A stretch of DNA of 64,000 nucleotides from Streptomyces sp. NBC_00377. GTDB taxonomy: Bacteria > Actinomycetota > Actinomycetes > Streptomycetales > Streptomycetaceae. The position numbers and the translations under genes are program-made. Numbering within the stretch: position 1 is the first letter of the stretch; each line of letters starts with the position of its first letter. The notes beneath the pieces are model-generated. The model saw only the letters and a list, made by a program, of their open reading frames with translations, did no database searches and had not been told where the DNA came from. The stretch is from positions 8,246,001 through 8,310,000 of the forward strand of contig NZ_CP107958.1 in the NCBI RefSeq assembly GCF_036075115.1. Direction: 5' to 3'. Shown here in pieces: positions 53,038 to 62,478 of this stretch.

Positions 53038-53103
53038 GCCGCGAGCCTCCTGTAGGTGACGTGCCGTGTTCGTGCGGACTCGGTGCGCCACCAGATCTAG
53101 CAT

Positions 53104-53115
53104 TGGTCTAAACCA
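53104..53115. promoter_or_regulatory. dre-like GntR operator TGGTCTAAACCA
   Basis: TGGTCTAAACCA differs at one position from the palindromic core of the DasR-responsive element (TGGTCTAGACCA). It lies 67 bases upstream of the GntR/HutC start and so is either an autoregulatory site or a DasR target. Confidence 0.7.
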
Positions 53116-53192
53116 GCAGGGAAGGGCAGGGCGTCCGATCGGCTGAAACCGGACCGCCCCGCGCCGTCACACCGGCACCGCCGGCACCGCGT

Positions 53193-54359
53193 TCACAGTG
53201 CGCTGTACAGGGCGTCGACCAACGCCGTCTTGCGCGGGTCGTCGGCGATGTGGGGCCCCATCCGGTTCATCACGTACCCCAGCGACACCCCCGCCTCGGG
53301 GTCGGCCAGCCCGCAGGAACCGCCGAAGCCGTCGTGTCCGAAAGCGCGCGGGTTGGGTCCGTACGAGCCGTTGGGGCCGCTGAGCCACAGCCCGAGCCCG
53401 ATCTCCGTCTCGTGCGCGAACCCCGTCCCCAGCACCAGGTCCCGGCAGGCGCCCTGCCCCTCGCGCACCCGCTCGGCCGCCTCGGGCGAGAGGACGCGGC
53501 GGCCGCCGTAGGTGCCCCGGCCGGCGAAGATCCCGTAGAGCGCGGCGACCGCCCTCGCGGTGCCGTGGCCGTTCGCCGCCGGGATCTCCGCGGCCCGCCA
53601 CCGCGGCGAGTTGGCCTCCGCCGCACCCGCGAGCGGATTGGTCAGGGCGGCGATGGCCGCCGGTGACAACTGGCTGAAGACCGCGGCCTGTTCGCTCGAC
53701 GAGGCGGCCTGTGGATGCACCAGTTCGGCCGCCCGCCCGGCCTCCTTCTCCGGCAGCCCGATGGTGAAGTCGACGCCCAGCGGCCCGGTCACCTCCCGCT
53801 CCAGGAAGGCCCCCGGCAGCAGCCCCGTCACCCGGCGTACCACCTCCCCGACCAGGAAGCCGTACGTCAGGGCGTGATAGCCGGACCGGGTGCCGGGCTC
53901 CCACCAGGGCTCGGTGGCCGCGAGGCGCGCGGTGGTGCAGTCCCAGTCGTAGAGCTGCTCCAGCGAGTGCGGCTCCCGCAGCCCGGCGAGTCCCGCGCGG
54001 TGGGACAGCAGATACCGGACCGGCACGCGTTCCTTCCCCGCCGCGCCGAACTCCGGCCAGTACGCGGCCACCGGCGTGTCCAGGTCGAGCAGCCCCCGGT
54101 CGACGAGGATGTGGGCGCACAGCGCCGTCGGGCCCTTCGACGTGGACCACACGTTGACCAGGGTGTCCCGCTCCCACGCGCGCGTGCGCGCCGCGTCGGC
54201 CCAGCCGCCCCACAGGTCGGCCACCGGCACCCCGCCGACGGTCACGCTCACCGCGGCGCCGAGTTCGTCCCGGTCCCGGAAGTTCTCCTCGAAGGCGGCG
54301 CGCACCGCCGCGAAGCGGGGGTCGCAGTGGCCGTGGATCGGGGCAACGTGCTCGGACAT
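53193..54359 (-). CDS. Serine hydrolase, class C beta-lactamase/esterase fold (EstB-like)
   Basis: A 388-residue protein of the beta-lactamase-like esterase group: VADLWGGWADAARTRAWERDTLVNVWSTSKGPTALCA holds the SxxK nucleophile, and SGYHALTYGFLVGEVVRRVTG the YxL-like catalytic Tyr. FGHDGFGGSCGLADPEAGVSLGYVMNRMG near the end corresponds to the third motif (HGG-like). No signal peptide is visible, so it is a cytoplasmic esterase or peptidase rather than a true beta-lactamase. Confidence 0.9.
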   Translation of the reverse strand: MSEHVAPIHGHCDPRFAAVRAAFEENFRDRDELGAAVSVTVGGVPVADLWGGWADAARTRAWERDTLVNVWSTSKGPTALCAHILVDRGLLDLDTPVAAYWPEFGAAGKERVPVRYLLSHRAGLAGLREPHSLEQLYDWDCTTARLAATEPWWEPGTRSGYHALTYGFLVGEVVRRVTGLLPGAFLEREVTGPLGVDFTIGLPEKEAGRAAELVHPQAASSSEQAAVFSQLSPAAIAALTNPLAGAAEANSPRWRAAEIPAANGHGTARAVAALYGIFAGRGTYGGRRVLSPEAAERVREGQGACRDLVLGTGFAHETEIGLGLWLSGPNGSYGPNPRAFGHDGFGGSCGLADPEAGVSLGYVMNRMGPHIADDPRKTALVDALYSAL

Positions 54360-54483
54360 GGGGCCTCCGTGGTCCGCCGGAACGCCGGACCGCGACGGTG
54401 CGGCCGGGCACCCCGAACGTACCGACTGGTCGGACTGGGGGGAAGTCCGGTCACGGACACCGGTCGGCCGGGCAGGACCCGGG

Positions 54484-54888
54484 TCACATCAGGAACCGTC
54501 GCCCCATCGGCTCCCGATGCCCTTCGGCCGTGTGCCAGTAGTCCCGCGACTCGACCGCGAGCCCGGCGCCGTCGAACCGGACGAAGACGCAGCCGGCCAG
54601 CGTGACGGCCGCCCCGTCCTCCTCGGACAGCACCCGGAACTCGGCCACCGCCACTCCGTCGCCGCCCACGACCGGTGGCGAGAACCGCACGTCGGTCACC
54701 CGCTCCGCCGCGAACGACCAGCGCAGGTAGGCGGCCAGTGCGGCCCGCCCCCGGTGCGGTTCGCGGAAGGGCATCGACCGGTGGACGCAGGTCTCGGCGT
54801 ACAGCTCCAGCAGCGCCGCCACGTCGTGCGAGGTCCAGGCCCGTTCCCACACCCCGACGAACCGCTCGGCGGCGGCACGCGTGTCCAC
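54484..54888 (-). CDS. NTF2-like (SnoaL-type) protein
   Basis: A 134-residue protein: AAERFVGVWERAWTSHDVAALLELYAETCVHRSMPF, GRAALAAYLRWSFAAERVTDVRF, then VAEFRVLSEEDGAAVTLAGCVFVRFDGAGLAVESRDYW. This is the NTF2/ketosteroid isomerase-like pattern. The GTG at 54888 has GAGGG upstream and lies ten bases after the esterase stop, so it is cotranscribed with that gene. Function unknown. Confidence 0.83.
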   Translation of the reverse strand: MDTRAAAERFVGVWERAWTSHDVAALLELYAETCVHRSMPFREPHRGRAALAAYLRWSFAAERVTDVRFSPPVVGGDGVAVAEFRVLSEEDGAAVTLAGCVFVRFDGAGLAVESRDYWHTAEGHREPMGRRFLM

Positions 54889-54898
54889 GGCCCGGCCC

Positions 54899-55867
54899 TC
54901 AGACGTACGAGCGCAGCCAGCGCAGCTTGGCCGCCTCCTGGTAGGGCCCGCCGCCCTCGTGGTCGTTGAAGTCGTACACCTCGATCGCCTTGTCCCCGTG
55001 CGCCCACGCGTTGAAGGCGGCGAACACGGTCGACGGCGGGCAGGTCTGGTCCTCCAGAGCCGCCGAGAACAGGGCGGGGGCCGAGCCCCGGGACGCGAAG
55101 TGCACGCCGTCGAAGTACGCAAGGGTGCTCAGGGCGTCCTGGGTGCGGCCGCGGTGCGTCTTGAGGAACAGGCCTATCTCACGGTACGGGTGACGGTCCG
55201 TCAGAACCGCCGCACGGGGGAAGTCGCACAGGAACGGCACGTCCGGGGCGATGCCCGCCAGATCCGGCACCAGGCCGCCCACCGCGATCGTGATGCCGCC
55301 GCCCTGGCTCCCGCCGAGCGCCACGGTCCGCGCCGCGTCGGTCAGGGGGTGGGAGCGGGCGGCCTCGACCGCACGCACGGCGTCCGTGTACACCCGGCGG
55401 TAGTAGTAGTTCTCGGGGGCGTCGATGCCCCGCGTCATGAAACCGGGGTACGAGGGCGCGCCGCCCACCGGGTCGGCGGTACCGCCGCCACCGCCCCAGG
55501 CGCTGCCCTGGCCACGGGTGTCCATGATGAAGTGCGCGCGGCCCGTCGATGCCCACAGCAGGTGCTCGTGCGGCAGACCCCGTCCGCCGCCGTAACCGAC
55601 GAACTCCACGACCAGGGGCAGGGGTTCGTCGGCACCCGCGGGCAGTGTCAGCCAGCCCTTGACGGGGTGTCCGTCGAACCCGGCGAAGGTGACGTCGTAC
55701 ACCCGCACCGTCGTCAGACCGGTGTCGACCGGCTCGAAGCGCGCGTCCAGGTCGTGCTCGCGTGCCTCCTGGAGGGTCTTGGACCAGAACGCGTCGAAAC
55801 CCTCGGGTTCGGTGGACGCGCTGCGGTAGTCGCGGAGTTCCTCGAGGGGCAGGTCGAACAGGGGCAT
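54899..55867 (-). CDS. Acetyl xylan esterase/cephalosporin C deacetylase (AXE1 family)
   Basis: A 322-residue carbohydrate esterase family 7 protein: MPLFDLPLEELRDYRSASTEPEGFDAFWSKTL, MDTRGQGSAWGGGG (conserved RGQG), ALGGSQGGGITIAVGGL with the nucleophilic Ser, LEDQTCPPSTVFAAFNAW with the catalytic Asp, and NDHEGGG with the His. It removes acetyl groups from xylo-oligosaccharides or related compounds in the cytoplasm. The ATG at 55867 is chosen over the TTG at 55870. It leads a two-gene unit with the NTF2-like gene. Confidence 0.93.
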   Translation of the reverse strand: MPLFDLPLEELRDYRSASTEPEGFDAFWSKTLQEAREHDLDARFEPVDTGLTTVRVYDVTFAGFDGHPVKGWLTLPAGADEPLPLVVEFVGYGGGRGLPHEHLLWASTGRAHFIMDTRGQGSAWGGGGGTADPVGGAPSYPGFMTRGIDAPENYYYRRVYTDAVRAVEAARSHPLTDAARTVALGGSQGGGITIAVGGLVPDLAGIAPDVPFLCDFPRAAVLTDRHPYREIGLFLKTHRGRTQDALSTLAYFDGVHFASRGSAPALFSAALEDQTCPPSTVFAAFNAWAHGDKAIEVYDFNDHEGGGPYQEAAKLRWLRSYV

Positions 55868-55953
55868 CAAGGACCGCCTTTTGTCAGGTGCCCATACGGA
55901 TGATCACACCGTACGTGGGCGGCGGGATGCCTCGCCAGACCCCGTGGGACTCA

Positions 55954-56541
55954 TCAGGCCGGCCTGCGGCGGGTCCACTGGGGCTCCGTGCGGGCCCATT
56001 CGCGCTCCCACTCGTCCAGCCGGTGCCGCAGCGCCACCCGGCGGACGGCGGCGTGCCCCAACAGCACCACGGCGGCCGTACCGCCGGCCGCGCACGCACC
56101 CAGGGTCACGGTGTGCTGCCACACCATCGTGTCGTTCGGCGGGGGCGCGACGCTGCGGCCCCGGGCGTCGAACCACACCTCCACCACGTCACCCCTGCGC
56201 GTGCCCTCCGGAACCCGGGCGGTGGCCGTCCGCGGGTGTTCACCCGGCGGGGTCCACCGCACGGCCACACTGAACGTCTGCTCCCGGACACCCTCCGCCG
56301 AGGGCATGGTCGCGGGCGGACGGCCGACGACCTCGGCCCGCACCCGATGACGTTCGGCCCGCTGCTGGACCGCGACCGCCCGGGCGTCGTCATGGGCCCA
56401 CCGGCCGGCGAGCCCGCCCGCCACCGGTACGGCGACCAGCAGCAGCACGGCGAACAGCAGCGCCGTCCACGCCTCCACCGCGTCGGACCTGCGCCGCAGC
56501 GGGTTGTCCCGCAGGCGTCGGCCGCGCACCCGGTCTCGCAT
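55954..56541 (-). CDS. Rv1733c-like two-helix membrane protein
   Basis: A 195-residue membrane protein. After a basic start (MRDRVRGRRLRDNPLRRRSDAVEAW) comes helix 1 (TALLFAVLLLVAVPVAGGLAG); then an extracytoplasmic domain (about 50-140) with VRWTPPGEHPRTATARVPEGTRRGDVVEVWFDARG; then helix 2 (VTLGACAAGGTAAVVLLGHAAV) and a short basic tail. This is the layout of the Rv1733c family, common and often multicopy in Streptomyces; function unknown. AGGAGG precedes the ATG at 56541. Confidence 0.85.
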   Translation of the reverse strand: MRDRVRGRRLRDNPLRRRSDAVEAWTALLFAVLLLVAVPVAGGLAGRWAHDDARAVAVQQRAERHRVRAEVVGRPPATMPSAEGVREQTFSVAVRWTPPGEHPRTATARVPEGTRRGDVVEVWFDARGRSVAPPPNDTMVWQHTVTLGACAAGGTAAVVLLGHAAVRRVALRHRLDEWEREWARTEPQWTRRRPA

Positions 56542-56731
56542 GTCGACCTCCTCGCCGTCACGCGTACGAGTGCCCACATGAGCGTCATACTCCGTTCGGA
56601 GTACATCGTTTCACGCATCGTTCACGTCGGCCCCTCGGGAGCCGCCGGGGCCCGGACGGGCGGCCCGACGAGAGGGGTGAGGCTGCCGGGCGGACGGCCG
56701 GAAAGGCCGCCCGGAAGGGCTGCCGGACGGG

Positions 56732-57500
56732 TCAGCCGAACCGCTCGATCCGGATGCGTTCGACCGGCTGTCCCGCCTCGACCAGCAGCCGCGAGGCGTG
56801 CTCCGCGAACCCGTTGGAGCCGCACACGTACGCCTCCCAGCCGCCCGCAGGCTCCTCGGCGAGCAGCGGAGCGAGGTGAGCGGCGCCCAGCCGCCCCACG
56901 GGCACACCCGCCGGCGCGCTCCGCGTGAACACGCGGGTCGTCTCGGCGCCGTACTCCCGCGCGTAGATCAGCTCCTCGGGGCCACGCGCGGACACCAGCA
57001 GCCGCAGCGGCACGCCGAGGCCGCGCGCCCGGTGGTGGCGGACCATCGACATCAGCGGGACGACCCCGGAGCCCGCGCCGATCAGCAGCGCGGGCCGGTC
57101 ACCGGGCCAGGCGAAGAAGCCGCTGAGCGGACCGCGCACCTCGACCTCGTCCCCGGGCTCGGCCCGCGAGTGGAACCAGCCCGAGACCTCGCCGCCGTCC
57201 ACGTGGTCCAGGGTCAGCTCGATGTGCCCCCGGTCGTCGGGCGCCGAAGCGATCGAGTAGTGCCGCTGGGCGGTGTAGCCGTCGGCGGCCGTCAGCCGCA
57301 GCATCAGGTGCTGGCCGGGCAGGTGCCCCGCCCAGTCCGGCACCGCGAACCGGAACGTCGCCGCCCGTGCGGTCTCACGGCGGATCCCGGTGAGCGTCGC
57401 GGTCTGCCACACGGCGGCGGCCCGGGTGCTCACGGCGATCCGGCCGGGCACGGCGAACCGGGTCGGGGGGGTGAAGGTCCCCGCGGGCGGGGCGAAGGTG

Positions 57501-57508
<8 letters not shown>
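56732..57508 (-). CDS. FAD/NAD(P)H ferredoxin-reductase-type oxidoreductase
   Basis: A 258-residue flavoprotein. HLPGQHLMLRLTAADGYTAQRHYSIASAP is the FAD-binding RxYS motif, GPLSGFFAW follows, and LLIGAGSGVVPLMSMVRHH plus YVCGSNGFAEHASRLLVEAG are the NAD(P)H-binding parts. No iron-sulphur cysteines are present. Its GTG start (57508) overlaps the stop of the molybdopterin oxidoreductase gene, so it probably supplies that enzyme with electrons, as known pairs do. Confidence 0.9.
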
Positions 57509-58106
<598 letters not shown>

Positions 58107-58323
58107 ACGGTTCCCGTGGGAGGGCGGCGCTCGTTCACCACTCAACGGTACGTGCATGTCAGCGGTGTTCCGCACCGGGCCCGCCCGCCGATCGTTAAGC
58201 CCGTATGAACAGTCCCGGGAACCGCGGGAGAGGGGGAATAGTCACCCGGCTCCCCGCTCTTGCACGTGTCGTTCCGGATCCAGCGGTCCAGCGGTCCGGT
58301 GACGGCGAAGGAGAGTGGAAGCA

Positions 58324-59256
58324 ATGCCGAAGGCGTACGTCTTCACCCGGTACGGCGGCCCGGAGACCGAGGCACTGGTCGACCTGGACCGGCCCCGGCC
58401 CGGGCCCGGCGAGGTGCTCGTCGCGGTGCGCGCGGCGGGTGTGAACCCGGTCGACTGGAAGCAGCGCACGGGCTACCGGCGCCCCGGCGAGAGCGGGGAG
58501 CGCGTGTTCCCCGCGGTCCTGGGCAACGAGGCGGCGGGTGTCGTCGAGGAGAGCGGCGAGGGCGTGACCGGGTTCGCGCCCGGCGACGAGGTGTTCGGCA
58601 CCGCCGTCGCGGGCGGCTACGCCGAGTACGCGCTGCTGGCCGCCGGCATCACCGCGCACAAGCCCGCCGAACTGCCGTTCACCGTCGCCGCGACCCTCCC
58701 GGTGGCCGCCGCGACCGCCTACGACGGCGTCCACCAGCTCTCCCTGCCCGCCGGGGCGACGCTGCTGGTCACCGGCGCGGGCGGCGGGGTCGGCGTCGCC
58801 GTCGTCCAGATCGCCCGAGCGGCGGGGCTGCGCGTCGTGGGCGTCGCGAGCGAGGGCAAGAAGGACTTCCTCGAGTCGCTGGGCGCCCTGCACGTGCCGT
58901 CCGGCCCCGGCTGGGCCCACGGCGTGCGGCCGGCCGCCCCGGACGGCGTGGACGGCGTCTACGACCTCGTCGGCGGCGAGGTGCTGCGCGAGGCGGCCGG
59001 CCTGGTGCGGGACCGCTCCCGGCTGATCACCGCCGGAGCCCCGGCCGAGGAGGCCGAGAAGCTGGGCGGCGCCCGGGTGCTGCGCGCCCGTGACGCGGCC
59101 GTGCTGCGGGCGGTGGCGGACCTGGTCGTCCGCGGCGACCTGGACCCGCACGTCACCCGTACGTTCCCGCTGGAGCGGGCGGGCGAGGCGCTGCGCGAGG
59201 TCGAGAGCGGCCACACGCGGGGCAAGGTCGTCCTGGAGATCGGAGCGCACGCATGA
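58324..59256 (+). CDS. NADP-dependent quinone/zinc-type oxidoreductase (MDR family)
   Basis: A 310-residue medium-chain dehydrogenase without zinc ligands: YGGPETEALVDLDRPRPGPGEVLVAVRAAGVNPVDWK, NEAAGVVEESGEGVTGFAPGDEVFG, and the NADPH site LLVTGAGGGVGVAVVQIARAAG. It belongs with quinone oxidoreductase-like enzymes. ATG at 58324 with AAGGAGA upstream. The following GNAT gene begins in its stop codon, so the two are translated together; oxidative or xenobiotic defence is a common role but not shown here. Confidence 0.9.
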   Translation: MPKAYVFTRYGGPETEALVDLDRPRPGPGEVLVAVRAAGVNPVDWKQRTGYRRPGESGERVFPAVLGNEAAGVVEESGEGVTGFAPGDEVFGTAVAGGYAEYALLAAGITAHKPAELPFTVAATLPVAAATAYDGVHQLSLPAGATLLVTGAGGGVGVAVVQIARAAGLRVVGVASEGKKDFLESLGALHVPSGPGWAHGVRPAAPDGVDGVYDLVGGEVLREAAGLVRDRSRLITAGAPAEEAEKLGGARVLRARDAAVLRAVADLVVRGDLDPHVTRTFPLERAGEALREVESGHTRGKVVLEIGAHA

Positions 59257-59981
59257 GCACCGTCGAGCCCCCGCACGTCCTCGACAACCCCGCCCTGGCC
59301 TCCCTCACCGGACCGCACGCCCGCTTCGCCGAGCGCCGGGGCCGCGTGCTGCGCTACCCCGTCGACGTGTCGCCCTGGCTGGCGCTGCCGGAGCGGCCGG
59401 ACGCGGACGACTGGGCGGACCTCGCGGCGCTCGCCGGCCCCGGCGCGGAGGTACCGCTGCCGGGCTTCCGCGGTGAGCTCCCGGCCGGCTGGGAGATCAC
59501 CTTCCAGGTCGAGGGCGTGCAGTTCGTCGACGACGGGCTGGCCGCCGCACCCGATCCGGAGGCGATCCGGCTCGGCCCCGCCGACGTCCCGGAGATCCTC
59601 GACCTGGTCGCCCGCACCCAGCCGGGACCCTTCGAGGCCCGCACCATCGAACTCGGCACGTACCTCGGCATACGACGCGGCGGCGCGCTGATCGCGATGG
59701 CCGGCGAGCGCCTGCATCCGCCGGGCTGGACCGAGATCAGCGCGGTCTGCACGGATCCCGCCCACCGGGGCGAGGGCCTGGCGACCCGGCTGATCCTGGC
59801 CGTCGCCCACGGCATCCGCGAACGCGGCGAGACGCCCTTCCTGCACACCGCCGCCGGCAACACCGGCGCCATCCGCCTCTACGAGTCCCTGGGCTTCAGG
59901 CTGCGGCGCAGAACGGCGTTCCTGGCGGCCCGGGTGCCGGAGCGGCTGGGAGAGGGGCGGGAGCCGGTCCCGGTGGCGTGA
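59253..59981 (+). CDS. GNAT-family N-acetyltransferase
   Basis: A 242-residue acetyltransferase with a FR47-like GNAT core: ISAVCTDPAHRGEGLATRLILAVAHGIRERGETPFLHTAAGNTGAIRLYESLGF, in which RGEGLA binds acetyl-CoA. The first ~110 residues (DNPALASLTGPHARFAERRGRVLRYPVDVSPWLALP) form a less typical N-terminal half, as in FR47-type proteins. Its ATG overlaps the oxidoreductase stop (ATGA). Acceptor unknown. Confidence 0.9.
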   Translation: MSTVEPPHVLDNPALASLTGPHARFAERRGRVLRYPVDVSPWLALPERPDADDWADLAALAGPGAEVPLPGFRGELPAGWEITFQVEGVQFVDDGLAAAPDPEAIRLGPADVPEILDLVARTQPGPFEARTIELGTYLGIRRGGALIAMAGERLHPPGWTEISAVCTDPAHRGEGLATRLILAVAHGIRERGETPFLHTAAGNTGAIRLYESLGFRLRRRTAFLAARVPERLGEGREPVPVA

Positions 59982-60036
59982 CGGACGCGCCGTGCGCTGC
60001 CGCGGGCCGGACGCCCGGGAAGGAGGGGCCCGTGCG

Positions 60037-60498
60037 TCACGGGGCCGCCCCGGGGAGCCGGTCGCTTCCGGAGGCGGGCCCGTGCCACTCGTTGTAGCGC
60101 ACGAGGTACTCCGCGAACCGCTCCAGATCTGCCTGCGGCCACCGGGCGAGCCGTTCCCGGAAGGCCGTGCGCCGGCTCTCGGTGACCTGGGCGAGGATCC
60201 GGCGGCCCGCGTCGGTGAGCTGGAGGACCTGGACGCGGTGGTCCTCGGGGTCCTGGCGCCGCTCGATCAGGTCGGCGCGCTCCAGGGCGCCGACCTGGCG
60301 GCTGACCGTGGACTTGTCCAGCGCGTAGTGCTCGGCGAGGTCGGTCGCCCGGCAGCCGCCGCTCTCCTCCAGGTGTCCGAGAAGCGTGTAGGAGACCAGG
60401 GACAGCTCGGGGTGCAGCCGGCCCGCCGAGGCGCGGGCCCGCCGGGCGAAGCTCGTCATCTCCCGCTGGATGGTCTCCACGGCGTCGGCCTCTTCCAC
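60037..60498 (-). CDS. MarR-family regulator
   Basis: A 153-residue MarR protein: LLGHLEESGGCRATDLAEHYALDKSTVSRQVGALERADLIERRQDPEDHRVQVLQLTDAGRRIL carries the winged helix and wing. It converges on the GNAT gene and is divergent from the PrmC-like gene; the 278-base gap to the latter holds its promoter and no recognisable gene. Confidence 0.92.
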   Translation of the reverse strand: MEEADAVETIQREMTSFARRARASAGRLHPELSLVSYTLLGHLEESGGCRATDLAEHYALDKSTVSRQVGALERADLIERRQDPEDHRVQVLQLTDAGRRILAQVTESRRTAFRERLARWPQADLERFAEYLVRYNEWHGPASGSDRLPGAAP

Positions 60499-60776
60499 TT
60501 CGGCTCCCTCACTGCTGCCTCGCGCCCTGCTGCCTCACACCCACCTGGTTGCACAGTACAACTCCGGCGGGGTGGGAGCGCGGGGTGGGAAAGGGCGTCC
60601 GCTCCTTGGGGTAGGGTGATCGTCCGGCCGCGGAGGTTCCCGGTCGCGCGAGACGAGGAGGTGAGTCCCCATTACCGCAGTGTCAGGTCGGGTGCTCTCC
60701 CCCTGTGGCAGCGTGGATCGCCGCCGCTAGGCGACCGCGAGGGCGCCCTTCGGCTTCCGAAAGGCTTCTCGGCTCC

Positions 60777-61637
60777 ATGCCCCCTCGCACCCCTTCCTCC
60801 TCTCCCTCCACCTCTGCGTCATCCTCTTCCTCCTCTCCCTCGCCGTGCGCGTCCGCTCCGTCCCGGGCCGCGCTGGTCGCCGTACTGCGGGCCGCCGGGT
60901 GCGTCTTCGCCGAGGACGAGGCGGAGCTGATCCTCGGCACGGCCCGCACCCCGGACGAGGCCGCGGCCATGGCGGAGCGCCGGGCGGCCGGTCTGCCCCT
61001 GGAACACGTCGTGGGCTGGGCCGAGTTCCACGGTCTGCGCATCACGGTGGAGTCGGGCGTCTTCGTGCCCCGCCGCCGTACCGAGTTCCTCGTCGACCAG
61101 GCTCTCGCCGCGGTGCCGCACGCCTCCGTCGTCGTCGACCTGTGCTGCGGCTCGGGCGCGGTCGGCGCCGCCCTCGCCGCCTCCCTCGGGCCGGTCGAGC
61201 TGCACTCCGCGGACATCGACGAGGCGGCGGTGCGCTGCGCCCGGCGCAATGTCGCCGGCTACGGCGGACACGCCTACGTCGGCGACCTGTTCACCGCCCT
61301 TCCCGGACGGCTGCGCGGCCGGATAGACCTCCTGGCCGCCAATGTGCCCTACGTCCCCAGCGGCGAGGTCCCCCTGCTGCCGACGGAGGCCCGGGACCAC
61401 GAGCCGCTCACCGCCCTCGACGGCGGCGGCGACGGGCTCGACGTGCTGCGCCGGGTCGCCGCCGAGGCTCCGCACTGGCTCGCCCCCGGCGGCTGTCTCC
61501 TCGTCGAGACCAGCGAGCGCCAGGCCCCGGCCGCCGTCGAGGCCTTCACCCGCAGCGGCCTGACGGCGCGTCTGGTGGACGACGAGGAGCTGTACGCCCA
61601 CGTCGTGGTCGGGACCAGGAGGAGCGGGGTCAGGTAG
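60777..61637 (+). CDS. PrmC-like N5-glutamine methyltransferase
   Basis: A 286-residue SAM methyltransferase of the HemK/PrmC type. RAAGCVFAEDEAELILG, PLEHVVGWAEFHGLRITVESGVFVPRRRTEFLVDQAL (the E/PR substrate region), VVDLCCGSGAVGAALAASLGPVELHSADID (motif I) and LLAANVPYVPSGE, where the usual NPPY is NVPY. NVPY occurs in a streptomycete subgroup, so activity is not excluded. The first ~25 residues are a Ser/Pro run encoded by a polypyrimidine tract; the ATG at 60777 is the only good start but may be wrong. Confidence 0.83.
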   Translation: MPPRTPSSSPSTSASSSSSSPSPCASAPSRAALVAVLRAAGCVFAEDEAELILGTARTPDEAAAMAERRAAGLPLEHVVGWAEFHGLRITVESGVFVPRRRTEFLVDQALAAVPHASVVVDLCCGSGAVGAALAASLGPVELHSADIDEAAVRCARRNVAGYGGHAYVGDLFTALPGRLRGRIDLLAANVPYVPSGEVPLLPTEARDHEPLTALDGGGDGLDVLRRVAAEAPHWLAPGGCLLVETSERQAPAAVEAFTRSGLTARLVDDEELYAHVVVGTRRSGVR

Positions 61638-62361
61638 CCGCTCCGCCGCCCATGGGGCCGGGGGACGGCGAGCGGTCGTCCCCGTGGTTCCACGGAGACG
61701 GCGAGCGGTCGTCCCGGTGGTTCCACGGACCGTGCCCCGGTGAGCCGCCGCGCCGACGGTCACCCGGGCCGCGGTCGCCGAAGGCGCCGGACAGGACGCG
61801 GTCGGCGGTGTTCGTGTCACCGGAACGGGTCCCGGCGACGTACACCGTGTCGCCCTTCTTCAGGGCGCCGGCCCCGGAGCCGGAGGCGCCGTCGGCGGAC
61901 ACGGACGTGTCCGGGCCCACCGTCCACGTCCACGAGGCGCCGTCCTCGCTCCTGACGGTGATCCGGTCGTCGTCCGCCTTCTGGACCGTTCCCCGCTGCC
62001 AGACGCGGACGACCCAGTCGCCGGTGCCGGGGTCCTTGACGGTCGCCTCACCGTGCGCCGCGTCGCCGCCGAAACCGGACCAGGGGCCGCCGTGGCCGTG
62101 CCGGCCGCCGGGCCCCTCGGAGGAGGACGCGGTCGGCGCGCCGGACGGCGATCCGCCCCCGGAGTCCCCGGAGGCCGCCGCATAGGCGACGGTGCCGCCG
62201 AGCGCCAGGACGGCGACGGTGGCGGCCGCGACGACCGCCCGTCCGCGGGCCGTCCGGCGTCGCCACAGCGTGCGCAGGCCGGCGCGGTCCCGTTCCGCGT
62301 CGACCGGTCCCGAGAGCAGTTCGACCTCTTCCGGCCCCTGCGGCCTGTCCGGCTCCTGCAT
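61630..62361 (-). CDS. Membrane-anchored protein with DUF5666-like domain and C-terminal repeats
   Basis: A 243-residue protein. Residues 1-43 are cytoplasmic, one helix follows (AVVAAATVAVLALGGTVAYAAA), then a Gly/Ser/His-rich linker and an extracellular beta domain (WVVRVWQRGTVQKADDDRITVRSEDGASWTWTV, LKKGDTVYVAGTRSG) like DUF5666. The tail contains two copies of an 11-residue DDRSPSPWNHG-like unit. Its stop overlaps the end of the PrmC-like gene by eight bases. A GTG at 62364 is an alternative start. Function unknown. Confidence 0.8.
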   Translation of the reverse strand: MQEPDRPQGPEEVELLSGPVDAERDRAGLRTLWRRRTARGRAVVAAATVAVLALGGTVAYAAASGDSGGGSPSGAPTASSSEGPGGRHGHGGPWSGFGGDAAHGEATVKDPGTGDWVVRVWQRGTVQKADDDRITVRSEDGASWTWTVGPDTSVSADGASGSGAGALKKGDTVYVAGTRSGDTNTADRVLSGAFGDRGPGDRRRGGSPGHGPWNHRDDRSPSPWNHGDDRSPSPGPMGGGAAT

Positions 62362-62478
62362 CACGGCTCACCCTCCTCGGGCACGACGACGGCACAACTG
62401 CCACGCCTCACTGTGATTGTCCGAGGCGCCCGGTAAGGAAGCGATAACGAAAGCCTGTGAATCGGGCGGCGGCGTCGC

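Noticed and set aside
60662..60776. A small leader peptide (GTG at 60662, VSPHYRSVRSGALPLW) before the PrmC-like gene
   Set aside because: The purine-rich GAGGAG touches the GTG with no spacer, and the frame runs without a stop into the downstream gene in another frame.
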